Shown: positions 35,987-48,060 of the stretch, one piece after another
Position numbering within the stretch: the first letter of the stretch is position 1
Layout: each line of letters begins with the position of its first letter
Assembly (NCBI RefSeq): GCF_036373705.1
Contig: NC_089852.1
Location: 30,008,707 to 30,072,706, forward strand
Reading direction: 5' to 3'
From: Amia ocellicauda
Taxonomy: Eukaryota > Chordata > Actinopteri > Amiiformes > Amiidae
Length of the DNA stretch: 64,000 nt
Made by a program: the position numbers and the translations under genes
Notes under the pieces: model-generated
What the model was told of the DNA's origin: nothing
What the model saw: the letters and a program-made list of their open reading frames with translations, nothing else
The model's database searches: none

Positions 35987-38660
35987 GTAATATGGTTCAT
36001 TTTCTCCCCCTTCTTCATATGCATATGATTATTTATATATATATATATATATATAGGAGGCAGACGAATGCTTGTGATTGATCTGTGGGCAGCTCATTGT
36101 TCAGGGTGGACACAACAGCACCTCTAATCCCGAAAGTGTCCAATGTGTTGTTCAGTATGAATTGTCATACACAGTGGGCTGTGGGTTTGACAGGCGCTGT
36201 GCATGCCTGTATAAGATACTATAAACACACTCGTTTATTACCCACTGTGTATTAAATAGATACATACGAGCACAGAGGCATAAATACATACATAAGGAGA
36301 AGGTCGGCGGAGTGCGGCTGTCTGCGGCGCTGGATTCAGACGCGTCTGAGCTGACGTGCGGCTCTTTGTTGGCGTCGGGGGGTTCAGCTCACACACACCG
36401 TGCACTGGAGATGTGTGAACACAGCACATGCCATCAGATCCACTGTGTCATCGTCCAGACAGCGGCGACAGGGACATTATACACAACATTGACTGTTTCC
36501 CTGCGCTGGTTTGGCTTGACATTTTGCCCGGCGTGGGCCACCCTATCCAGTCTCCAACGTGTGGAGCACCGAGGAAGACCTGCAGCCCTGAGCAGAGCAG
36601 GGAACAATACAATACTGTCTGCTGACTTGGAGGGACGCTGGCATTGCTCTGCACGTCTGCTAGCCTACAGTATTGGAATGAATAGCTCTATAGACCTGGC
36701 TATACATTCACAAACACATGATCAGCACACACACACACACACACAGTGTTAGGCATACATTGCTAGGTTCTCACAGTGTCGAAAGAAGAATGCCATTTAT
36801 TGATTCATATATTAAAATGCTCAGCAGCAAACTGCACACTGTGGCCTAGATTTTGAACACAGGCTGTTGTAAATTCTGCGAGTGTCAGGTATTGCGAATG
36901 CGCGTGTCCATTTTTGTGTTTGCAACCTTTACAGAAACAAACGGTTACCCAAGATGACTGATTGAACTTGTAGGCTTTTCTGGTTAGTGCGCCAGAAGCA
37001 ATTACATTTTTACTCCCACTTATGTAATGGTGCTCTCGTTTCAAGCTATACAATCGCACTGATGCCCTTTTTAATAAATAAAAGATTAGTGAGCTGCTAC
37101 AGAAGGACCCGAGCCATGCAGGCTGAGTCTTTGCTGCCCTTCAAAGGGCTGTGTGAAAGCCAAGCAGCCACCTTTCTTCCCACAGTGCCCCTTGTTTCTG
37201 ATGTGGTATGCCTCTCTTTTAAAATACTGGCTGTTCATGAGTCCCAGGCTTCTGGGAGATCCTGACAGGAGGGCAGGGTAGGGCAAGGGGGAGGGGACAG
37301 TGTGCTGACTATCCGTGCGTCTGTATGGTGGGGGGGCAGCTGTGGCTGGAGGAGGGAGAGTGAGGTTTGACTGGCACTCACTGGTGTATCCGTCATCAGG
37401 CAGAGAGGGGCGTTTCACCAGAAACTTCCGGGACTGTGAAGTCATCTCTGCAAACAAATACCAACTTGGGACTCGGCGGATGACAATTATTTTGGACAAA
37501 AGAATAAGCTCTCACTGTTGTCAGTGGGGGCTTGCTGCAGTGGTGCCTGACTGTGCGATGCTGGAGGTCACGCTGGGTCGTGCCACACCGTACACGTCTG
37601 ACACACGCGTGCTGTTTGTTTATGTTCAGGCTACAGAATGGACGGCATTCCTCTACAGAAGCTGGTGCGTGTGGTCTGGCTGTTTGATCCTGATTGCTGA
37701 ATGCTTCTCCACTTGTTCAGAGTTTAAATGCAATATAGTAATAACAAAGGAAGACCGAGATGAGGAAAACAAACAAGGAGAAAAAAAAAACCCCAAACAC
37801 ACAAAACAATGACATTAATTGCTCTTTGTTTCCTCCTGGAGAGTTTTGCCTTTGTTGACTTTGACCCTGTGTTTCTGTGACCCTGGGGTCCTCACTGTAT
37901 CACAGCATTTTAGTACAAGACAAAGAACAAAGGGACAGATCATTCGCTGCCACCCATAAGCACAGCCCTCTACAATAGGGTGTTGTTCTGTGGGAACAAA
38001 CGCATTGTTGTCTGTGTGTGTCTGTATATGTCTTTCTGTGTGTTTCTGTGTAGGTGTGTCTGTGTCCATGTGTATTTGTCTGTGCATCTGTGTGTGTCTG
38101 TGTCCATGTGTGTGCATCCAACCTTTGACTCTGGTTTTCCCTCTCTGGGACTTTGCACTCATTTACACTTATTTGTTACAAGGTGGTGCTTATTGCCAGC
38201 ATGGCATTTGGACTTTGGAGTCCAGGTGTGTGAGACACACCTGTGATGCCAAGCTCCCCTGGCAGGGCCCAGAGTCCTCCCTGTCACACACAGCACAGAA
38301 CCCATCTCGGGCCCAGCCCAGCATTGTACCCATAAAGCAAGCAACCTGTGTAGAAAAGCAAACCTGTTTATTCTGAGGTCAAATTAATTAATCTCTGAAT
38401 GCTCGAAACAGACAGGACCCCGAATGCGTCAAACTACTAGGCAGAGTGATTGTAATCTTTCCCACCGAAAGGAGTTTAAATGCCCCTGTGACAGCGCAGG
38501 CAGGAGGATGGCTCAGAGAGAAGTGAGAGCTAATCATTGCTGATCCTGCGCAGCAGCCTGCCCTGGGACTTTGCTCCGCTTTAACGTCTTCATGAGACGC
38601 GTGGCCTTGAGGGAGCTGTTGACAGTGATTCCCAGGGAGTGCCAATGAAGATGCAACAGA

Positions 38661-38708
38661 CATTATTATTATTATTATTATTATTATTAATAATATTATC
38701 ATTATTAT
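38661..38708. repeat. (ATT)n microsatellite, imperfect
   Basis: ATT run followed by AATAATATT and ATTATTATG words. Confidence 0.9.
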
Positions 38709-39599
38709 GCATTAATTTAGCAAGGTGACTGACGAGGCTTTCAAAAGTTAAGTTCCCCATAAGACTAAGGCTCTGTTCTTGATCACTGATTGGCCCTTTG
38801 GCTGACATTCTCCCATGATGCTCTGTGTTCAGAAGTGCCCTCTGGCTGCAGCCCCCTGTCCCCCTCTACTCTGGATTTGGTCCCAGATCCCTGCCCTGGG
38901 GTGCCAGAGTGTGTTTAGGAGAGCAGTGCACACCAGCACGTTACATTGCATCATGTTTGGATCAGCTAAAGAAGTTCTTTATATAGATTAATTGTATTTC
39001 ATTGAGCTGACAGCAGTGGCCCCAGGGAGAGACAGTGGCTTCATATCACTGACGGCTCGGCCTGGTTCAGTGGAGCTGCACGTGCTTCTGGTGTCAGCCT
39101 GAGCGTCCCTGGTTGTGTGAGCACTTTTGAAGTAGGTAAGCGTTTTTTTTGTCTTTTCTTTTTTTGGAGAGCTGGAAGGGAAGGGTGGGGTTCCAGAAGT
39201 ATATTTTCAGCTTTTAGGAGCTGACAGAAGTACTGTCTGCGCGACGGCTTCAGACGGATCTCCAGGGACTCTTCTTTTGTCTTTTGTTCCCATTGCAAAG
39301 AGACGGACAGTGTCAGATGTGGTCTCGAATGCCCTACATCAGGATGACTTCAAACCCAGCAGAAGTTCTTTTTCTTTCCTGTTTTACTTTTGCAGCATTC
39401 TCTCTTGAGAGACGAGTTTTGGATATCCTGGCTTCTAGACATATCAGATGATGCTGGTCACAGGGTGAGCGCTTCTGTCCTTACAGCTGCTGTGTGTGTG
39501 TGTGTGTGTGCTTCATGAGCATGCGGCTACAGTGGCAGCAGGCTAATTTGTCCGTCAGCTGAGCAGCACTCAGAGGGAGAGAGGCTGCATTAAGACTGG

Positions 39600-39770
39600 T
39601 CGATCTCGCCTCGGGGTTGTGCTCCCGGGCACCCAGTGATGAGCTGGGTCTTATCTGGATTGGCAGGGCAATTAGCGACTTCACTGGAAAACATTGGCAG
39701 TCAATTTCTCAGTAATCAGTGCCGTTTGGCTCACTTTATAAAGTCGGGAGACCTGGCAGCCTTTGCTAAT
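39600..39770. promoter_or_regulatory. Candidate conserved noncoding element in lnx2 intron 1
   Basis: Contains GGCAATTAGCGAC, GGCAGTCAATTTCTCAGTAA, TTTATAAAG and GCTAATCACC, sits just before a pyrimidine-rich simple repeat and has no repeat features of its own. Enhancer role is inferred. Confidence 0.3.
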
Positions 39771-41265
39771 CACCCTCTCCCTCTGTCTCTTTCCCTCTCT
39801 CTTTCCCTCCCTCTCTGTCTCTCTCCCTCTCTCTGAAAATGCAATTTGCCACTCTGTGACAGCATATAATAAATCGGCTAGCTGGGGGAGCGTGTCTCTG
39901 TCTGGCTGAGTAGTGCGGGCGGGGGGAGGCGTCCAGCTTGGGAGACGGAGTGAACGTGACCCTGTCTGCTTCCGCGTTTACTGTTGGGAGTGGTGGGGGG
40001 TGGGGTAGTGCAGCCGGACGCTCCCGGGTGGTCGCTGCATTCTGGCAGCTCCAGCGCAGGGAAGGCCCTGGGAGCTGTCTGTCCTGCCCAGAGCAGGAGC
40101 GCTTTTCGGTTCCTCCTACCTTTATGGTTTACCTGTTCAGTCTGCAGGGGTTCAGGTAAACGGGAGTCCAGCCAGCGGGGGCTGCGTTCTACCCCCTGCC
40201 CTGCCCTGCGCAGTGGCTGAGCGCAGTGGCGTGTCATGGTGGCGGAGCTGCGCTGCAGTTCTGTGTCCTGTAATCCTGGATCCCCATGAGATTTAGACTC
40301 TCAGCTTCTAATCTGTGGTAATTCTATTAACACACTGAAGGGAGGGCTAATCTTGTCTAACAATGCCAGCATTAGCTGGGACAGACTTAATAAAGGAAAT
40401 GAGTGTGTCCGTGTGTGTGTATATGTTCTCAGTAAGTATCCCTTCCTTTTAGGACACTGCTCAGGGCAGCCTGGGTGCATGTGAAGGGGGTTTTGCTTTA
40501 ATTTCATAGATCAGAAGGACGTCTTCTTCTAAACTTGTCTGGGGCCCCAGCCACTCCAGCTGAGCCATGCAGTGTAGCTCAGGGGCCACTGCTTCATCTC
40601 CCCTTTGCGCCCCGATTCCTTTCTCCTCCAAACCGTACTGCAGGTCCGGTCCAGTTCAGGTACTCTGAGCTTCACTATATTCAAGAGAATGAGAAGTAAA
40701 AGCAGTCACTCATGCCTTCTTCACTTGTCATACATCCTCAAAGGAAATGGCTAAATTACCTCCTGCCCTGATGACTCAGATCAGTTTGTTTGTACGACAT
40801 CCATGTGAACCTGGGTGACTATTGAAGTGGCAACCCTGATTTTCCATACTGTGTGGGTTCTGCTCAGAGACGGAGACACACTCACTCCTCAGGGCAAGTG
40901 TCACTGCAGTGCAGTGTGTGTTTTTGCCTTTTCCTTTTAAGGTGAAACAGGTAAACCATTACTGATGTAGTCACAGCTTGTATGCTCCTACGGTTTAGCA
41001 AAAGGCCAGTCAGCCTTGTATGCGTTCATTAATGCACAGCCGCAACCTCCGCCGAGCCCCGCTGCCATGGCGATGCTGCTTCACTTCAGGTGTGCAACGG
41101 GAGCCCTGAGATGCTGTGATTCGCTGGTGTGGCACGAGACAGACTCCCCATAAGCAGAAGAGAAGGGAAGAGTTTTACAGAACACAGTTCTGCAGAGAGA
41201 GAGGTTTCAGTTCCTCTCCGGATTTTGTTTTGTTTTTCTTGAGTGCTGTTTATGTGCTGTACTGG

Positions 41266-41505
41266 AACATAAGAACATAAGAAAGTTTACAAACGAGAGG
41301 AGGCCATTCGCCCCATGGTGCTCGTTTGGTGTCCATTAATAACTAAGTGATCCAAGGATCCTTTCCAGTCTAAATGTTCCCAAATTTTCAGCTTCTACCA
41401 CATCGCTGGGGAGTTTGTTCCAGATTGTGACGACTCTCTGTGTGAAGAAGTGTCTCCTGTTTTCTGTCTTGAATGCCTTGAAGTCCAATTTCCATTTGTG
41501 TACTA
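41266..41505. mobile_element. Ancient interspersed repeat, copy 1
   Basis: Begins AACATAAGAACATAAGAAAG and continues with ACAAACGAGAGGAGGCCATT, GGGGAGTTTGTTCCAG and GTGAAGAAGTGTCTCCTG. I recognise this as a dispersed repeat from early-branching ray-finned fishes (from memory). A second, more diverged copy lies at 44.84 kb, which proves that it is repetitive. Confidence 0.75.
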
Positions 41506-42142
41506 GTGAACTGCAGCTGGCTGTGTCTCACGGTGCGTTGCATGGTGACGGGGAGACACCCAGGAGTCGCTTCAGTGCGTGCTGTGCCTCGCAGATGGGA
41601 ACATCCTGAGCATGGAGGGCCACAGGGAGACTCGCAGGGGCCAACTTCCCAGGCAGGCCTGGATGGTTTCTAGGTTTCAGCCCTATTCAGGGGCTGCCTG
41701 GCCAAACATATCCATGAACAGCCCCCTAAAAACAGCAAGAAGAACAAAAATAATCTTTAAAGCACAATCGCACATGCTCCGCCCCCCTGCTCTCGTTCGC
41801 TGTTTATGTTGTCTAGGAATATCTTAGGCATGAAAAAGCTGGGAAACGCTACTGTACTGTAATGTGCTGTACTGTGTTTTGTGGTTTCTGTAACTCAGAC
41901 AGATGTGTCTGTGCTCCACTGCAGGGCTGCCCCTCAGCATGCTGTGAAGAGGACGCCTCACAGGGAGAGACAGGCGGGGTCACCAGGCTGCTCTGACAGG
42001 ACAGGACACCGCAGGGGGGGCTCGTCCCAGCGCAGTGAGTTGACCAGGGGGGGCAGATGTCGATGTGGTTGTCTTCTTGTCCAGTTTAGTGTGGCCCGGG
42101 CTGTGATAGACCTGGCTGCTGGGTCCCTCTGCCTATTGAGAT

Positions 42143-42143
42143 G

Positions 42144-42196
<53 letters not shown>
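42143..42196. repeat. (AAT)n microsatellite
   Basis: AAT run of about 54 bp. Confidence 0.95.
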
Positions 42197-42197
<1 letters not shown>

Positions 42198-44059
42198 TAT
42201 TCAGTATCCCTTTGAAAATGTCAGTCAAAGTGAGGATAATTTACCATTACTGTATTAGATGCATCAAACAAAGCTTGACTTAAACACTTAATAATACATA
42301 ATAATAGCTCATTTATTGTAGTAATAACAAGTTTATTTTAATAATAGTACATTCATATTGAAAATCTTCAAGAGCTTTGCAGAAAAATTATAACGCAAAG
42401 CACAGTTTTAGCAATTTCAGACTCAGACTATTGAATAATATCTGATATGTTCATTTTTTTGTATCTGGTCCACATGGCGTCGGAGTGTGGTCAAAACGCT
42501 GGATCACAGCCACGCGGCCTGAGCTGCGGCCGCCCGGGGCACCTCGTGTCTCTGTGCTGTCATGTGTGCGGAAAAGTGCTCCCCATGGATGTTTACTGCA
42601 GGATATTTTCACTGAATTCAGGATAATCGTATAATCTCGGTGATTAAAACCCTTTTTTTTTTTCGTGGTTATTTTGTTTGTTTTGTTTATTTTGTTCTTA
42701 TGTATTTATTTTCCTCGGAAGCAGACGAATCCATGTGCCGCCCCGCAGTGGTTTATTTGCGGCTGTGGGCAGTCTGGTTGGCAGTGGCGGAGCGCTGGCT
42801 GGTCCGGCTGTGTCTGCTCCTGCAGTCTTTGTGGGGATAAAGGGTTAATCCCAGTCCAGTTCTGATATCAGATTAACTCTTAGAAAGACAGTAGGTTTAG
42901 CAACGTGCTGTGTGGTGTTTTATAACCGCATGCAAGGCTGCAGATTTAGCGGCGACTCTCCTGAGCCTTGGACGCATCTCTGTGTTTGCGGTGCAGTCAG
43001 GAGACTACTGCTCCGCACCGCTGCTTTATTATTATCTGCTGTCACTGTGCTGTCCTTCCCTCCTGACGGACAGTCTGGTTGTTATCAATGCTTATTGTTA
43101 CCCAGCTTATGGATATAAAAGTAAAATATCTTTACCTAATGCAGTGGGATATTTCTCTTGTTTTTTCCATGTCCCCCCCCCACCCCCACTGTCGTCTAAC
43201 TGGACTGGTCTTGAATCAATCACCATTGCTGAGTTACATAACGTAGATTACTGCCCAAGCTGCTGGCGCCTGCCTTATCCAGAGCAACCCCATTTCTGCC
43301 CTGAGCAGCCTGGCTCAGGCAGGGCAGCACGGGGGGCTCCTGTGCGGGAGGCTGACTGCATGGGAGGGGCTGTGGCTCAGCCGTCCTTTGGTAGCAGAGC
43401 TGCTGGGTTCACACACCTGTGTAGAGCAGGGCTGCACAAGACCGCTCCTCCAGGTGTCTGTCTCAGGGCCTTTCTGCTTTCTGTTCCACCTCAGCTCTTC
43501 ACCAATGGTTTACACTGAATGTTTCTTGCTACACTGGGCCTTGCATTTGCAAATACTTTAAAGATTGTCTTCACCCGAGTTCATCCATCACAGAGCTCTA
43601 CGAGCCTTGGGTCATGTTTGTGTCTCTGATGCACTAGCTCTTGCCGTGCTCCCCGGCTCTAGAACCCCTGTAGTGTTGGCATTCGAAACATCTGGAGACC
43701 GTTGGTGGAGTGCAGACAGGGCACAGCCCGGCGGGCCCTTTAGAAGGGGGTGTGCTGTTACTCTTGCCGGCACCGTGCCTCCCCCACGGCCCGGCAGCAA
43801 GCAGTGGTCACACAGGGCAGCAGTTTCATCCCAGCAGGTCGAGTGGTTAGACTCCCAGTTAAGCTTCTTTCCCCTGTGTCCTTTGTGTGACTCCAGCTGC
43901 TTATGCCAGCTGCCCATTGCCCAGTTAGAGTGCAGCCCTGCAGGAGTGGGAGGGGACACTGTGAGGGGACAGGGACTGGCGTGTCCAGGGGCTGGCGTGT
44001 CCAGAGACTGGCTCTGTGGCGACCCTGTGCGGCGGTGCTTGCTCTGTGGTTCTGTTCCA

Positions 44060-44350
44060 GTGGGTAACAGTGAGCAGTTTGGACGACCCTCATGATAAAA
44101 TGTGCACGATTCAATGCAGGGAATTAAGAGCGATTATGTTGCTTTTGGCAGGCGGGTGTATCGGCGCAGGGCTGTCAGCCCGGATTATGAGCGTTGCCTG
44201 GCTCCCATCTCTCCCCGTGGGCCCCGCGTTAGTGAGTCACACCAGCATCGGCACAGTCCTGCCAGTTCTTCTCTGGAAGTGTGCCTCCTCTCCTACCTTA
44301 GCGAATTAGCTGGATTAGTACAACTGTGATTGTAAATCGCTGGGGACTTG
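44060..44350. promoter_or_regulatory. Candidate conserved noncoding element in lnx2 intron 1
   Basis: CTCATGATAAAATG, GGGAATTAAGAGCGATTATG, GCGAATTAGCTGGATTAGTA and GATTGTAAATCGC occur in a repeat-free stretch. Composition and motif-based call. Confidence 0.32.
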
Positions 44351-44835
44351 TCTCTCTAGCTATCTGGGTCAGGCTTCTACCGAGTGGAGTTATTCATTTT
44401 TTAATTAGTTCGTTAAGGAGACGTTAAAAAAGAGAGCGCTCCACTGGTGGCTGAGACTGAGATTAGATGGCCTGGCATCGCACAGGGAGTTACACCAGGC
44501 AGCCATGCAGGCTGCGCCCCCTGGCCTCTCTCTGAGGGAGGGGCATATTAACCAGTGACCTCCACGGGGCCACTCTGGGGCGAGGGGTCTGGTTTTCAGC
44601 ATTAGCACAAACACACACACACACAACTGTGGTCTGCAGGTCTCTGACACGGATGCACCGATCAACCCAGGGCTCGGTGCTAATCCATGCTGAGAGACTT
44701 TCTGGCATGAGATGAACAGATCCCAACACATGCGCTCGGTCCGGACTGAGTGGGCAGCAGGTGGTGATGGACTGCTAAGGTTGGTCATCCTGTCTATTTG
44801 ATAATGATCCCAATGGGCAGGCCCAGATCGGCACA

Positions 44836-45025
44836 CCTGTGGAGTTTGTTCCAGTCCAGCGCAACTCTGTGAGGAAGGGTCTCCAGCTCCGAGCCCTATC
44901 ATGTCCTTGAGTCCCGTTTCGCCTGTGGATGGGCCCGGTCGATACCCTGTATGACTCTGAAACCCAGCTCATGACGTGGTCTGCTCTGCCCTCGGCTGGA
45001 AGGAGGCCGAACCCTGAGCCTGTGT
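44836..45025. mobile_element. Ancient interspersed repeat, copy 2 (GC-shifted)
   Basis: GTGGAGTTTGTTCCAG, GTGAGGAAGGGTCTCC and CCTTGAGTCCCGTTTCGCC align in order with the corresponding parts of the repeat at 41.27 kb, and the sequence continues further 3' than that copy. Many A-to-G and T-to-C differences make it more GC-rich. Confidence 0.65.
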
Positions 45026-46079
45026 GCACTCGGTGCTCTCCATGTGAGATTTAAGAAAAGATTAAACTAAGTGCTTCACCCCCCTCCTTCTGAAAAAAGC
45101 CTTTAATTGCAATCAGATGTTATGAGCAATTGAACAGCACATCAGCAGGGGGGTCGGCACTTTTTATCCCAGGAGGGGAGAAGGGCTCTTTTGCATGGCG
45201 CTTGGAGATGGCACAGCTCTCACGGGCTCCGGTCTGTGAGCTGAAATCATTGAAGAGCATAATGAGGAAACACAAAATTGAGTTGGGAATTACCGCCGTG
45301 CTGGGGCCCAGGAGTGCGCAGGTATGTGTGCCGAAATGGCGTTTCCTGCACTGAGGCTATAGTCCAGCCGTGACAGTCTTGCACTGTAGCTGTAATTCAC
45401 CCGTCTTGCTGCTCTATAACATGCGTTTATTGTGTTTGCAGTGATTTAGTGGTACAGTATAGCACCTGTCGTCTGTCCTGTAGGTTGTCCAGAAGTGGTG
45501 CTCACTATCTGGACTTTCCTGTCCTTGTAGTGCAGCATTGGTGGTCTGTAATGTACTGTTTTACAGTGGGAGTTTAGCAGGAATATCACCTGGCCTGCAA
45601 CACCCTGTAACTGTGGCAGAAAAGCACTGCAGGATCACTGGCCAGGAAGGGATGACGGAGGCTGGGTAGCCCGTGGCAACAGTCTCTGCATTGTTGAATG
45701 GCCTACTTTCACTTCCTCTCCTTCAAGAGCCTGCTGCAGGTGCCGCGGTCAAGATCTGGAAGCCTCTGAGGAGCTGTGGAGAGCTGTGTAGGTGTTTCTA
45801 TAATTGTGACAGCCTGTGTGTGTGTGAGTGTGCCTGTCTTAGTGTGGCAGGACAGTGTGTACCCGCAGCACAGCGCTGCTCAGGTCATGGTAATATCCTG
45901 GAGGCTCGTTGTTATCGGGGAGAGCAGAGTAGGAGGAATGCGTTGATCATAATCAGCCTCTCGTATTGATTTTGTCCTCAGTCTCTTCCACAGGCTTTCT
46001 CTGCAGGCCGTATTCCCCTTAAAAAAATCTGTAACTTTCAGGGTCTTTATACGGCCTCCCAACACCCCTCCCACAGAGA

Positions 46080-46106
46080 GACACACACACACACACACAC
46101 ACACAT
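46080..46106. repeat. (CA)n microsatellite
   Basis: Short CA dinucleotide run of about 26 bp. Confidence 0.9.
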
Positions 46107-46199
46107 TGTATCTCAGCAGTGGTCGTTCTGGATTGTGTGTGAGTGTTTGTACGTCCGCACTTGCCTCCCACCCTGTGTGTGTCTCTGTGCTCAGTGCTG

Positions 46200-46400
46200 G
46201 AGTCTCGTTATTATAGCAGAGAGGCGGCAGCGGCTCCAGATGGAAAATTAATTTCCTAAAATGACAGACTGAGAGATGTGTTTTAAAGCTGGGGATAGAT
46301 GCTCCCAGGGGAGCAACAATGTACCCCTGCTGTAAGTGATGATTATGAAAGCGAAACATTAGGATTTGTGCCTCAGTGAAAGCCCTGAAACTCTCGGCGC
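46200..46400. promoter_or_regulatory. Possible conserved noncoding block
   Basis: Contains GGAAAATTAATTTCCTAAAA and GTGATGATTATGAAAGCG with no repeat features. Weak candidate. Confidence 0.27.
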
Positions 46401-47859
46401 AGGCAGAGGAGGGGGAGGGGGGCTTTGCTGTGCACAGATTTATTTTAAGCCCTCATGCACATATATTTGCATTTGGTGTCTCCGGATTGGTGCTCACCCC
46501 TTGTGCTATAGTCTTCTCAGAGCTGTGCTAATAAAATCACATACAGCTGTTTAAAGAGCCTCTGACAACAGCACAGACCCCAGCGCATCTCTCCCTCCCT
46601 CCCCTGCTCACAATGAGGCAGCCCCTGGCTGAGAGCTCGAGCAGGGCCGCATGGCTCCAGAGCGCCCCGTGTCAACAGAGGCTGGCAGTTGTGTACTGCT
46701 ATAAATAGAGCAGGACTCTTGTTTGTGCACCTGTTCTCCAGCTCTGAGACCACTGAGGAAGGTGATTGAAGCTTCAGAGCTGTGCGCCACTGGGCCCAAG
46801 GAGACTCAACACTCAGCAAAATTATAGCACTGCTCTGTGGTGCCAGGGGGGGGGGATTCATGACCCACATAGCGCGATTAAGAAAATTAACACAGCACGT
46901 CTGTGTAACGGCTTAGTCCACCCCTTTGACTGTGACTGTCACTGGATAGCTGACATGTAGGAAATGAGAATGCGTCAGTGTATCTGTCCAGAGTTTACAC
47001 GGGAACAGAAGGTACAAATTTGGTTCTGTTTCACTGGTCAGGCCCATGGTTTTTGTTCATATTCATGTCTGTTTTCGGTGCAGTACAGTAGATTGTGCTG
47101 GTACTCTGTTATGAGTTCATGATTGTCCTCTGGCCATAGTGATTGGATCCCAGGGTATAAAATAGGACTGTCCCTGCTGCTGGGGTGCAAGTCTCAAGGA
47201 GAGATGGAGAGACACATGTTCCTTTTCCTCAGTGCACCCACTGTTGGAAAGTATAGACCACCGCATAGTCGCGGACAGCAGGGTCTGGATGGCACATCTC
47301 CTCTGAGGGGCAGAGCTCAGGAGCAGTGATTCTGGGTAGCGCACAGTAACTCTAAACCCCCTGCTGCTCCTAGGCCCTGGTTGTTGGGTGTGGGCCCCAG
47401 TGGGCCTCATTTACATGCCAGCTTACATTCCCCTGTTCCTGCATCCAGTCCATGTAACGTTTTCTGTGATTGTTGAAGCCCTGGGTGTACAAACGTAAAC
47501 ACCATTCGTAGCAGGGTAATTATACATGTAAAACTGCACCGCGGGTGGGCGAGCAGCCTGCGTGTCGGAGAGAGAGGCAGCAGGCCGCAGACAGGCAGGC
47601 AGCCCTCGTTCCGCTCCTAATGCGAGGGCCTCTGATGGTGCCGCAAAACCCCAGAGGAGCGCTGAGGGGGGTGAGTGGTTCAGCACAGGACTGGGCTGTG
47701 GGTCAGGGTTCGGGGGCTGTTAGACTGACGATGGATCCAATTTGTGTCCAGCCCGAAGGGGTCCCGAGCGGGGCCGGCCCAGTGGAGTGTGCCCTCTCTG
47801 TCCCCCTCCCCGGCTGAGCGGAGCACAGATGAGCGCTGGGATGCAGGCGGCAGCTCGCG

Positions 47860-48060
47860 GGAAAGCAGAATGGAATGAAAAATGTATTATGTAATTACAT
47901 CTCCGCTACCTGGCATTAATTTTAATGGGGTAGGCGAAAAGTATATTATGGCTGAAGTACGTGTGGGTCTGAAGTTCAGGATTTAATAGTGCGGGGAGCG
48001 TATGTATTATTTACCGATCCGCCGAGCGCACAGCACAATCAATGGAGCAATTCAGCTGTT
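47860..48060. promoter_or_regulatory. Candidate conserved noncoding element in lnx2 intron 1
   Basis: TATGTAATTACATC (palindromic homeodomain-like), GGCATTAATTTTAATGGGG, AGTATATTATGGC and CACAATCAATGG lie within 200 bp of non-repetitive DNA. One of the stronger enhancer-like islands in the intron; function is inferred. Confidence 0.36.

Larger units (their letters stand above)
35275..35990. promoter_or_regulatory. Divergent polr1d/lnx2 promoter with CpG island
   Basis: The 700 bp between the polr1d start codon and the probable lnx2 first exon is GC- and CpG-rich from about 35,570 to 35,980, unlike flanking DNA. Human LNX2 and POLR1D also start back to back from a shared CpG island. No TATA box is seen. 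It probably drives both genes. Confidence 0.7.

Noticed and set aside
43365..43440. GCTGTGGCTCAG start resembling a tRNA-derived SINE head
   Set aside because: The following bases do not keep A- and B-box spacing and no tail is found; too weak to call.
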